Origin: Enterococcus ureilyticus
Lineage (GTDB): Bacteria; Bacillota; Bacilli; Lactobacillales; Enterococcaceae
Assembly (NCBI RefSeq): GCF_001730315.1
Contig: NZ_MIKC01000038.1
Location: forward strand, 1-64,000
DNA length: 64,000 nt
Reading direction: 5' to 3'
Both the position numbers and the translations under genes were made by a program. The notes below the pieces were generated by a model. That model was not told the DNA's origin and made no database searches. It worked only from the letters and a program-made list of their open reading frames with translations. This document shows positions 16,460 to 23,832 of the stretch, one piece after another; the stretch's first letter is position 1; the number at the start of each line of letters is the position of its first letter.

Positions 16460-17089
16460 TTATTTTAACCATTTAATAAATTGCTGGTTCATCTTGACCA
16501 GATCAGCATAAAACATGTTCCCGCCATTACTATATAAGAATCCTCCATTATAAATTAGCGCTTGCGGACGATAATATCGATAGGTTTGTTGATTCGTATT
16601 TCCAAGTAATGGTGATAACACTTCTTTTGAATATTCTTCTGCCAAGCGAACTGAATTTTTACCTCCCTGCTCTTTAACAAAGGCAATATAATCTAATCCA
16701 AAATTATACGCTTGAACAGCTGTCCATATATCACAGCCCGCTTCATTTGATTTTTCGATTGCTTGGGCTAAAAATGCGACCCCCGCATCAAGACTTTCTT
16801 CCGTGCTACCAATCATTTGTCTTTTACCGTAAGCACTCTCGCTACTTTGCATCAAATCTTCTGAAAGTCCTTTTGATTCAGTATAAATAATTGCTAACAC
16901 CAAATTTTTGTATTCAGGAATATTATTTTTCTTTACTACTCGTTCTACTTCTGTTTCATAAGTCATAACCTGTTGAACATTTTGGCGAATTTTAAAACCA
17001 AAGTAGCCCAAACCGATGATCAATAACAGAAGAAATAACCAAAGTATTCTTTTTGCGATTTTCATCAATTTACTCATCTTATCATCCAA
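16460..17089 (-). CDS. Membrane-anchored lysozyme-like peptidoglycan hydrolase
   Basis: 209 residues. A short basic N-terminus and one transmembrane helix (about 13-29, ILWLFLLLLIIGLGYFGF) precede an extracellular lysozyme/transglycosylase-like domain. The likely catalytic glutamate is in AIIYTESKG, and YGKRQMIGSTEESLDAG and AVQAYNFG match the bacterial lysozyme-like family (pneumococcal Pmp23/CwlT N-terminal type). It would cut the glycan strand at the membrane surface. Monocistronic, divergent from the hydrolase-mprF operon. The first ATG is used, though another Met (MSKL) lies three codons later. Confidence 0.85.
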   Translation of the reverse strand: MDDKMSKLMKIAKRILWLFLLLLIIGLGYFGFKIRQNVQQVMTYETEVERVVKKNNIPEYKNLVLAIIYTESKGLSEDLMQSSESAYGKRQMIGSTEESLDAGVAFLAQAIEKSNEAGCDIWTAVQAYNFGLDYIAFVKEQGGKNSVRLAEEYSKEVLSPLLGNTNQQTYRYYRPQALIYNGGFLYSNGGNMFYADLVKMNQQFIKWLK

Positions 17090-17253
17090 ACTTTTTTTGT
17101 GTAGTTTTCATAATACGTTATTATTCAAAAAAAATCTAAAAAAAGGTTGATTCTTTATCATTCTTTAATAAAAATTTGCTACTATTCTTCTATCCATTTT
17201 AGTTTTAAATATTTTGAAAAACCGCTATACTAAACGAGATGGGTGGTAAGGAT

Positions 17254-17973
17254 ATGAAAAAAGAAAAGAAAGTTCTACTAACAAAGGATAAAAGCCTCAT
17301 TTATTATGAAGTTTCAGGTCACGGCACCCCTTTATTCTTACTTCATGGAAATGGAGGAAGTGGGCGCTATTTTGAAAAACAAGTACCTGTATTTAGCCGC
17401 TATTTCACAGTCTATACGGTTGACAGTCGTGCCCATGGCCGTTCAACAAACACCAGCATTGATTTAACCTTTGAGCAAATGGCTGACGACCTTTATAATA
17501 TCATGGTTCAAGAACAACTCCCTCAAGCAGATATTGTCGGTTTTAGCGATGGAGCAAATCTTGCCATGGTTTTTACAAAGAAATATCCTGAATCTGTTCA
17601 TCGTTTAGTACTGAATGCGGGAAATACAATTGTTCAAGGGGTTCATTTTCCTGTAAGAATTCTGACGGCAATTGAATATATTTATCTTCGATTATTGGCT
17701 TTGTTCAGTCAAAAAGCGAAACAGCGACTGGCGATTGTTCGATTGATGGTACAGGATATCACCATTACTGCTTTAGATTTAAAGCAGATTTCCCAAAAGA
17801 CTTTAGTACTCGTCGGCAAACATGATATTATCAAGCGTAGCCATTCAATGTATTTAGCCAAAGAAATTCCACATGCTACTTTTGTGCTAATTCCAAGACA
17901 AGGACATTCTTTTGCTAGAAAGGACCCCAAAACATTTAACCAAGAAATTCTATCATTTTTAAAAGAAAAGTAG
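17254..17973 (+). CDS. Alpha/beta hydrolase
   Basis: 239 residues with the start used. Catalytic triad candidates are Ser in VGFSDGAN, Asp in LVGKHDIIK and His in QGHSF. The oxyanion loop is LLHGNGGSG. It resembles small cytosolic esterases/lipases, and the substrate is unknown. An upstream in-frame ATG at 17239 has no ribosome site, while GGTGG stands 7 nt before the ATG at 17254. mprF begins 10 nt after its stop codon, so the two are almost certainly cotranscribed, suggesting a lipid or envelope substrate. Confidence 0.85.
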   Translation: MKKEKKVLLTKDKSLIYYEVSGHGTPLFLLHGNGGSGRYFEKQVPVFSRYFTVYTVDSRAHGRSTNTSIDLTFEQMADDLYNIMVQEQLPQADIVGFSDGANLAMVFTKKYPESVHRLVLNAGNTIVQGVHFPVRILTAIEYIYLRLLALFSQKAKQRLAIVRLMVQDITITALDLKQISQKTLVLVGKHDIIKRSHSMYLAKEIPHATFVLIPRQGHSFARKDPKTFNQEILSFLKEK

Positions 17974-17983
17974 GTGCAATTAA

Positions 17984-20572
17984 ATGAAGAAAATGCTCCA
18001 ATGGATCAAAGATCATTTTAGCTATTTTAAAACAATTTTTATTTTTTCAGTCATAATCATCGTTTTTCGTGAATTATTATCAATCAGTAAAACAATTTCA
18101 TTCCAGCAACTTTCGGATATTTTTCAAGATCTTGCGCTCTGGAAAATCGGCTTAATGTTTTTGATTGGGCTAATTGCTGTTGTTCCAATGATTGGTTACG
18201 ATGTGATTCTTAATAAGATCTTAAAACAACAACTAGATAAGACTTTTCTTATTGAAAGTAGTTGGGTAATCAATACGATTAACAATGTTGCCGGATTTGG
18301 TGGTTTAGTCAGTATCGGATTGCGCTCTGAGTTTTATGGAAAAGAGAAAGATGGCAAAGCCGTCGTTCGTGCATTGTCTAAAATTTTGATTTTTTTGATG
18401 TCCGGACTTTCTATTTATAGCCTTATGGCCTTCTTTCTTGTCATGTTTGTTCACACAAATCAATATTTACAGCAATATTGGATTTGGCTGATTGGCGGCG
18501 GTTTGTATTTCCCTGTTGTTTTGATTGTAAGTTTATTTAGAAAAGACGAATATATTGGGGATATTGATCGCCAAACACGCTTTGGGCTTATTCTAACTTC
18601 ATTTTTAGAGTGGACAGGCGTTATAGGAAGTTTTTTACTGATTGGAATGTTGATGGGCGTTACAATGCATCCATTGCAAGTTGTGCCTCTTTTTATTGCA
18701 GCTTCCGTCATTGGAATCGTCTCGATGATTCCAGGTGAGCTGGGTAGTTTTGATATTATGATGATCATTGGTCTCTCAGCTTTAGGGATCAATCGAGAAG
18801 TCGTTGTTGCTTGGATATTACTCTATCGTCTTTTTTATTACATTGTTCCTTTTATTATCGGCGTTATATTTTTTATAAAGAATCTAAGTTATCGTCTAAA
18901 TACACGTTATTCAGGAATCCCACGAGAACTGTCTACAGAAATAGCGCATAAGTTTGTTGTTTTCTTAATGTATTTTTCTGGAATCATGATCGTATTATCT
19001 GCTACTATTCCAGAAGCTTTTAGTCAGTTCAACTGGTTAAAGCAGCTAAATCCGCTTTCCTTTCATATTATTACGCAATTTCCGGCTATTTTATTAGGGT
19101 TTCTCTTACTCATTACAGGTCGAGGTATTGCCGCAAGGGTCAAGCGTGCTTACTTGCCCACAATTGGGTTGATTCTGGTAACTTTCCTTTATACATTTTT
19201 GAAAGATTTCAGCTGGGGTGTCCTTATTTTTCTTAGTTTATTACTTATTATTATTATTTTCTCCAAAAGAGAATTATTTAGAGAACAGTTAGTTTATTCT
19301 TGGGAAATGATCACAATTGATGGCATTATTTTCCTGACATTGACCATTTTATATCTTGTGATCGGCGTGTATAATTTACCTACCTTCCCTCATCATAATC
19401 GTCATTTTATTTCATTCTTTTTCTTTCCATCAGAAAAAATTTGGTTTTCCGGTTTTATCGGTATTTTATTAGTAACGTTGTTTAGTTATCTGTTTATCCG
19501 TTATCTTGAAGGGAAACGATACCAATTGGGCACTCCACTAGATGAAAAACGAGCCTTTACCCTTTTAACAACGTATGGTGGAAATACAGATAGTCAACTT
19601 ATTTTTCTAAAAGATAAAGAGATGTATATCTATACCAATTCGGAAAACCAAGAGACTGTTTTGTTACAATTTAAGACATTCAATAATAAGTGTATTGTCA
19701 TGGGTGATCCTTCTGGAAAGAAAGAAGATTTCCCAGAAGCAATTGAACAGTTTATTACCGAAGCAGATCGTTGGGGCTATCTTCCTGTTTTTTACGAGTC
19801 ATCCGAAGAAGTTGTGATGTATTTACACGAATTTGGCTACGACTTTATCAAAATGGGGGAAGAAGCACATGTTGATTTAGCTAACTTCACTCTCTCTGGA
19901 AAGAAAATGAAAAGTGAACGGGCAGTCATGAACCGCTTTAAAAAAGAAAATTATCAATTTGAAGTCCTACAACCTCCATTTTCGAATGAATTAATGTCTG
20001 AGCTAAAACAAGTTTCTGATGAATGGCTAGGAAGTCGCAAGGAAAAAGGGTTCTCATTAGGCTTCTTTTCTGAAACTTATCTACAGCGTGGACAAATAGC
20101 TGTCGCTAAAAATCAAGAGGGGCGAATCGTTGCCTTTGCAAACATTATACCAACTTATACTACAGAAGAAGGAACGATCGACTTGATGCGTTACAGTAAA
20201 GAAGCACCTTCTGGCGTGATGGATTATCTATTCATTTCTTTATTCAACTATATGAACGAGGAAGGTTTTACGTATTTCAATTTAGGAATGGCTCCTTTAT
20301 CTAATGTTGGTACTTCAAAAAAAAGCTTTATTCAAGAACGAATTGCTTATTTAGTATATGAATTCGGTTCACGTTTTTATTCGTTTCGAGGGTTACGTGA
20401 TTATAAAGAAAAATATGCGGCGGAGTGGGTTTCACGATATACGTTATACTCTCGGGATAGTTTTATCGCCTACGTTATGATCGCCTTATTGATCATTGAC
20501 AATGCACCGATTGAAAAACAGAAAAAGATACACGGTGTTCGTCGTATTCTTAGAAACAGATATCAACGTTAA
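17984..20572 (+). CDS. mprF: MprF, phosphatidylglycerol lysyltransferase/flippase
   Basis: 862 residues, full length. The N-terminal half has about 14 membrane segments (flippase, with the typical NNVAGFGGLVSIGLRSEFY and PGELGSFD). The C-terminal cytoplasmic synthase domain (about 520-862) contains MGDPSG, NRFKKE, IDLMRY and FNLGMAPLSN. The enzyme moves lysine (sometimes other amino acids) from aminoacyl-tRNA to phosphatidylglycerol and flips the product outward, which lowers surface charge and protects against cationic peptides. The ribosome site AGGTG overlaps the hydrolase stop codon region. Whether this is the only MprF of the genome cannot be seen. Confidence 0.96.
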   Translation: MKKMLQWIKDHFSYFKTIFIFSVIIIVFRELLSISKTISFQQLSDIFQDLALWKIGLMFLIGLIAVVPMIGYDVILNKILKQQLDKTFLIESSWVINTINNVAGFGGLVSIGLRSEFYGKEKDGKAVVRALSKILIFLMSGLSIYSLMAFFLVMFVHTNQYLQQYWIWLIGGGLYFPVVLIVSLFRKDEYIGDIDRQTRFGLILTSFLEWTGVIGSFLLIGMLMGVTMHPLQVVPLFIAASVIGIVSMIPGELGSFDIMMIIGLSALGINREVVVAWILLYRLFYYIVPFIIGVIFFIKNLSYRLNTRYSGIPRELSTEIAHKFVVFLMYFSGIMIVLSATIPEAFSQFNWLKQLNPLSFHIITQFPAILLGFLLLITGRGIAARVKRAYLPTIGLILVTFLYTFLKDFSWGVLIFLSLLLIIIIFSKRELFREQLVYSWEMITIDGIIFLTLTILYLVIGVYNLPTFPHHNRHFISFFFFPSEKIWFSGFIGILLVTLFSYLFIRYLEGKRYQLGTPLDEKRAFTLLTTYGGNTDSQLIFLKDKEMYIYTNSENQETVLLQFKTFNNKCIVMGDPSGKKEDFPEAIEQFITEADRWGYLPVFYESSEEVVMYLHEFGYDFIKMGEEAHVDLANFTLSGKKMKSERAVMNRFKKENYQFEVLQPPFSNELMSELKQVSDEWLGSRKEKGFSLGFFSETYLQRGQIAVAKNQEGRIVAFANIIPTYTTEEGTIDLMRYSKEAPSGVMDYLFISLFNYMNEEGFTYFNLGMAPLSNVGTSKKSFIQERIAYLVYEFGSRFYSFRGLRDYKEKYAAEWVSRYTLYSRDSFIAYVMIALLIIDNAPIEKQKKIHGVRRILRNRYQR

Positions 20573-20611
20573 ACAAAAAAAGAGCTGAAGTCATTCAGTT
20601 CTTTTTTGTTT
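20573..20611. terminator. Bidirectional terminator between mprF and the PhzF gene
   Basis: AAAAAGAGCTGAA and TTCAGTTCTTTTTT form a stem with A-runs upstream and T-runs downstream, so it can work on both strands. It overlaps the last codons of the PhzF gene. Confidence 0.8.
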
Positions 20612-21478
20612 TATCATCACTTCAAATGAGTGATTCAGACAAGCCGTACCAGAGATACTGATTTCGTGGTCACCATTATCAGCCTTTACAATATGAACCA
20701 AAACTTTTCCTTCTCTTTGTACATGTTGTCCTTGGTTAACCTGGATCATTTTGCTATGATCATTTTCATAAACGTGGTTCAGCAAATAAGCTCCCATGAC
20801 ACCTGAAGCTGTTCCTGTCACTGAGTCTTCCGTTGTCCCAGAAAAGGGCGAAGAAAAGTGTCTAGCCGTATAAACCGCTTCATCTTTTGAAACAACAGCA
20901 AAAGGATGGATTGAAGATTTAGGGATTTCCTTTAAAATATCTGGAAATACTGTAGGGTTAGGAATCATTTTATCTAAAACTTCTGGCGCAATAACAGGTA
21001 CTAGTAAAGTCCATGATCCAGTATTGCCATACTGAATCGGCCAATCAGCATGAAGATCTTCTAAGTTAATACCAAGACTTTGGCATAAGGCGGAGCGATC
21101 CCCTTTAAAATCGATAAATTGCGGTTGCGCTTGTTTCATTGTGATTCTCTGCGTTTCTTCCTCATAGATGATCGGCAAAATACCTGCACCGGTTTCGATT
21201 TCTAATTGACAGCTGCCTTTTTTGTTAAATAAAGCAAAGATGGCCCCGATTGTCGCATGTCCGCAAAGTGGCGTCTCATGACCAGGAGTAAAATACCTTA
21301 ATTTAATGGCTGCACGATCACTTGAGCATACAAAAACAGTTTCATTAAAACCAACTTCTCTTGCAATTTCCTGCATTTGCTCTACACTATATGAATCACC
21401 GTTCAGTACCACACCTGCTGGATTGCCTTTTCCTTGAGTATTTGTAAACGCATCTACTCTTAAAACCGTACTTTTCAT
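20591..21478 (-). CDS. PhzF-family isomerase/epimerase-like protein
   Basis: 295 residues. The N-terminal VDAFTNTQGKGNPAGVVL and the central VGFNETVFV, FTPGHETPLCGHATIGA and DSVTGTASGVMGAY are PhzF/YHI9 hallmarks. The catalytic Glu is in GFNETVFV. The family has a diaminopimelate-epimerase-like fold, and most members have no known substrate. The frame stays open 42 codons upstream into the tuf terminator, but the family N-terminus and GGGAG-type ribosome site fit the ATG at 21478. Convergent with mprF, downstream of tuf. Confidence 0.9.
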   Translation of the reverse strand: MKSTVLRVDAFTNTQGKGNPAGVVLNGDSYSVEQMQEIAREVGFNETVFVCSSDRAAIKLRYFTPGHETPLCGHATIGAIFALFNKKGSCQLEIETGAGILPIIYEEETQRITMKQAQPQFIDFKGDRSALCQSLGINLEDLHADWPIQYGNTGSWTLLVPVIAPEVLDKMIPNPTVFPDILKEIPKSSIHPFAVVSKDEAVYTARHFSSPFSGTTEDSVTGTASGVMGAYLLNHVYENDHSKMIQVNQGQHVQREGKVLVHIVKADNGDHEISISGTACLNHSFEVMIKQKRTE

Positions 21479-21550
21479 TCTCCTTAACTCCCTTTTCTTT
21501 TTAACAGATAGTATATCACAAATACTAAAAGTGTACTTTCCGTTGTTAAC

Positions 21551-21587
21551 AAAAAAAGAATCTCTGATATGTTTATCAAAGATTCTC
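21551..21587 (-). terminator. Intrinsic terminator after tuf
   Basis: On the minus strand AGAATCTTTGATA pairs with TATCAGAGATTCT around AACA, followed by seven T, starting 7 nt after the tuf stop codon. Confidence 0.85.
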
Positions 21588-21593
21588 TTTTTG

Positions 21594-22781
21594 CTATTTT
21601 TCAATTTCAGTTACAATACCAGACCCAACAGTACGACCACCTTCACGAATGGAGAATGTTGTTCCTTGTTCTACCGCTATCGGATGTATTAATTCAACAT
21701 CGATCGTAACGTTATCTCCAGGCATGACCATTTCAACACCATCTGGCAATTCTACTACACCAGTAACATCTGTTGTACGGAAATAGAATTGCGGACGGTA
21801 ATTTGTAAAGAATGGTGTATGGCGTCCCCCTTCTTCTTTCGTCAAAACATATACTTCTGCAATAAATTTTGTGTGCGGTGTAATAGACTCTGGTTTTGCG
21901 ATCACTTGGCCACGTTCGATTTCATCCCGAGTGATTCCTCTTAAAAGAACGCCGACGTTGTCACCTGCTTCACCATAATCTAAGGTTTTACGGAACATTT
22001 CAATTCCTGTCACTACAGCTTTTTGCGTATCAGGTTTGATTCCGACAATTTCGATTTCATCTCCAACACTTACTTTCCCACGATCAATACGTCCAGAAGC
22101 AACAGTTCCGCGACCTGTAATAGAAAAGACATCTTCCACAGGTAATAATAGTGGTTTGTCCGTATCTCTTTCTGGTGTTGGAATATACTCGTCCACAGTA
22201 TCCATTAATTGCATAATTGCATCTTCAGCCGTAGGATCTCCTTGTAAAGCTTTCAAAGCAGAGCCTTTGATGATTGGTGTATCGTCTCCAGGAAAATTAT
22301 ATTCATTCAGTAACTCACGCACTTCCATTTCAACTAAATCGATCAGTTCTTCATCATCAACTAAATCGATTTTGTTAAGGAAAACGATTAAATATTTTAC
22401 ACCTACTTGACGAGATAACAAAATATGCTCACGTGTTTGTGGCATCGGTCCATCTGTTGCTGATACGACTAAAATCGCACCATCCATTTGTGCTGCCCCT
22501 GTAATCATGTTTTTAACGTAATCCGCGTGTCCGGGTGCATCAATATGAGCATAGTGACGAGCTTGAGTTTCATATTCCACATGTGAGGTGTTGATTGTAA
22601 TACCTCGCTCACGTTCTTCTGGTGCTGCATCAATACTAGCATAGTCTTGAGGGTTTGCTAGGCCTTTTTTTCCTAATACTGTGGTGATTGCAGCGGTCAA
22701 TGTTGTTTTACCGTGATCGACATGACCAATCGTGCCGATATTTACATGTGGTTTACTTCTGTCATAATGTTGTTTTGCCAT
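21594..22781 (-). CDS. tuf: Elongation factor Tu, streptococcus-like second-type copy
   Basis: 395 residues, full length, with G motifs [15 protein letters not shown] and NKIDL. It delivers aminoacyl-tRNA to the ribosome. AGGAGG precedes the ATG. The gene stands alone, outside an rpsL-rpsG-fusA operon. From memory of family sequences, many stretches match streptococcal EF-Tu rather than enterococcal Tuf[77 protein letters not shown] and [12 protein letters not shown]. This fits the described tufB of some enterococci, thought to come by ancient transfer. Whether a tufA exists elsewhere cannot be seen. Confidence 0.96.
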   Translation of the reverse strand: MAKQHYDRSKPHVNIGTIGHVDHGKTTLTAAITTVLGKKGLANPQDYASIDAAPEERERGITINTSHVEYETQARHYAHIDAPGHADYVKNMITGAAQMDGAILVVSATDGPMPQTREHILLSRQVGVKYLIVFLNKIDLVDDEELIDLVEMEVRELLNEYNFPGDDTPIIKGSALKALQGDPTAEDAIMQLMDTVDEYIPTPERDTDKPLLLPVEDVFSITGRGTVASGRIDRGKVSVGDEIEIVGIKPDTQKAVVTGIEMFRKTLDYGEAGDNVGVLLRGITRDEIERGQVIAKPESITPHTKFIAEVYVLTKEEGGRHTPFFTNYRPQFYFRTTDVTGVVELPDGVEMVMPGDNVTIDVELIHPIAVEQGTTFSIREGGRTVGSGIVTEIEK

Positions 22782-22834
22782 AATTTACAAACCTCCTATT
22801 TTCTTCTAAAGGTTTCTGAAGAATCAACATGAAT

Positions 22835-22852
22835 TGACCTTCTCTGACCTTC
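22835..22852. repeat. Direct repeat in the tuf leader
   Basis: TGACCTTC occurs twice with a 2-nt spacer, between a putative tuf promoter (TTGTGT, 16 nt, TATAAT on the minus strand near 22863-22890) and the ribosome binding site. A role is not evident. Confidence 0.4.
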
Positions 22853-22917
22853 ATAGTGTTATTATATTCCTTTTTTTAAAATACACAACTTATTTGCTTA
22901 CTAATTATAAGTAAATG

Positions 22918-22947
22918 AAAAAGAGCAGAATTTACTCTACTCTTTTT
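22918..22947. terminator. Terminator between the 57-residue gene and tuf
   Basis: AAAAAGAG pairs with CTCTTTTT, with partial AGA/TCT extension, and T-runs on both strands. It closes the upstream small-gene cassette on the minus strand. Confidence 0.6.
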
Positions 22948-22957
22948 GATAAGACAT

Positions 22958-23131
22958 TCAACCTGTTACTCTTTCTTTGTAAAACTGATCCATTTTTTCC
23001 TCAACTGCCTCACCGCAAAGATTGGCAAATTCGGCGGATAATCGTCTAAGCTTAATTGCATCGTCTAAAGATAAGTCTTCCGTTTGAAATTTTTGGATCA
23101 AGCCTAATAATTGTTCAGTCTTCTCCTTCAT
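22958..23131 (-). CDS. Hypothetical 57-residue protein
   Basis: I do not recognise it. It is charged and helical (MKEKTEQLLGLIQKF... DAIKLRRLSAEFANLCGEAVEEKMDQFY) with no signal or membrane segment. AAAGGTGG lies 7 nt before the ATG at 23131, which is why I reject the longer frame beginning at 23185. It begins 13 nt after the stop codon of the 118-residue gene and ends at a terminator, so the two form a unit. Confidence 0.65.
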   Translation of the reverse strand: MKEKTEQLLGLIQKFQTEDLSLDDAIKLRRLSAEFANLCGEAVEEKMDQFYKERVTG

Positions 23132-23144
23132 ACCACTACCACCT

Positions 23145-23501
23145 TTATTCTCCATCAACCACTTGTTCATATACCTTTTTGTCATAAACAGTTAAAATAA
23201 ACTGTTCTTTGTAAGTCTCTGTTATGGCTTTTATTGATTCTATCAAGTGAGACTCACAATCAATGTAAAGAATAATCGCTTCAAAACGATCTTTCGTCTC
23301 ACTTAAAAAATGGGTTAAATCGTCAAGTGTATTGTGTTTTGTCATTGTTTCATAAGCAGGCATTTGCTTTGCACGAATAAAATTATGCGGAATTTCTCCA
23401 GGATACCCAACGATCGCAATTTTATTTCCTGTATGTTTCTTTTTTACTAAATCCCAAATCTTATCAATTTTTCTCGGATTGTTCCCTCTAATAATAATCA
23501 T
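23145..23501 (-). CDS. Hypothetical 118-residue protein
   Basis: Not recognised. The alternating hydrophobic strands and helices (MIIIRGNNPRKIDKIWDLV, KIAIVGYPGE, FEAIILYIDCE, QFILTVYDKK) suggest a small Rossmann-like or nucleotide-binding-like fold, without a complete P-loop. AAGGAG lies 9 nt before the ATG at 23501, so the three-codon and nine-codon upstream alternatives are less likely. It follows a 22-codon ORF by about 30 nt and precedes the 57-residue gene. Confidence 0.7.
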   Translation of the reverse strand: MIIIRGNNPRKIDKIWDLVKKKHTGNKIAIVGYPGEIPHNFIRAKQMPAYETMTKHNTLDDLTHFLSETKDRFEAIILYIDCESHLIESIKAITETYKEQFILTVYDKKVYEQVVDGE

Positions 23502-23530
23502 GTAATTTTGCTCCTTCATCTTTATCATAT

Positions 23531-23599
23531 TTATTCAATATGACACAAAGAAACCGTATGATCATCAACTGGCACTTCTTTGTGTCCAGCCTTATTCAT
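23531..23599 (-). CDS. Possible 22-residue small ORF leading the cassette
   Basis: ATG-initiated ORF of 22 codons (starting MNKAGHKEVPVDDH and ending LCHIE), too short for ordinary gene calling. An AGGAGGAG ribosome site lies about 10 nt upstream (23610-23617 on the plus strand) and no other ORF uses it. The next gene starts 29 nt later. It could be a leader peptide, signal peptide precursor or small protein; it is hydrophilic, so secretion looks unlikely. Confidence 0.45.
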   Translation of the reverse strand: MNKAGHKEVPVDDHTVSLCHIE

Positions 23600-23791
23600 G
23601 CAAGATAATCTCCTCCTAAATTATAAAGTGATAAGAACTTATTCTATATTGTCAAAAAAACAGGAAAAAATGAAGGCGACGTTTGTTGTCACAATCATTT
23701 TTTATTTTTTCAAAAGGAAGTCCTTGAAACTTTAAAACATAAAACAAGTACACATTAACCATATCATAGAAAAAAAATAAAGCAATAGTAC
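23600..23791. other. A+T-rich region between the small cassette and nagE
   Basis: Nothing coding is seen. On the minus strand it carries a TTGACA and a TATAAT 24 nt apart, with the palindrome-like ATAAGTTCTTAT (23631-23642) between them. This is unlike a normal constitutive promoter and could be an operator-controlled one. Confidence 0.35.
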
Positions 23792-23822
23792 AAAAAAACT
23801 ATCTGAGAATAATCTCAGATAG
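23792..23822 (-). terminator. Intrinsic terminator after nagE
   Basis: A perfect 10-bp stem (CTATCTGAGA / TCTCAGATAG) with a TTAT loop and seven T on the minus strand. Confidence 0.9.
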
Positions 23823-23832
23823 CCATTAATGA

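Noticed and set aside
18460-18792. 110-codon open frame antisense to mprF
   Set aside because: Lies wholly within mprF, with no ribosome site and no recognisable sequence.
21479-21604. N-terminal extension of the PhzF protein
   Set aside because: The frame runs back through the tuf terminator; the family N-terminus and ribosome site fit the inner ATG.
22036-22410. 124-codon open frame on the plus strand inside tuf
   Set aside because: Antisense shadow of a highly expressed, codon-biased gene; no ribosome site and low-complexity Ser/Ile composition.
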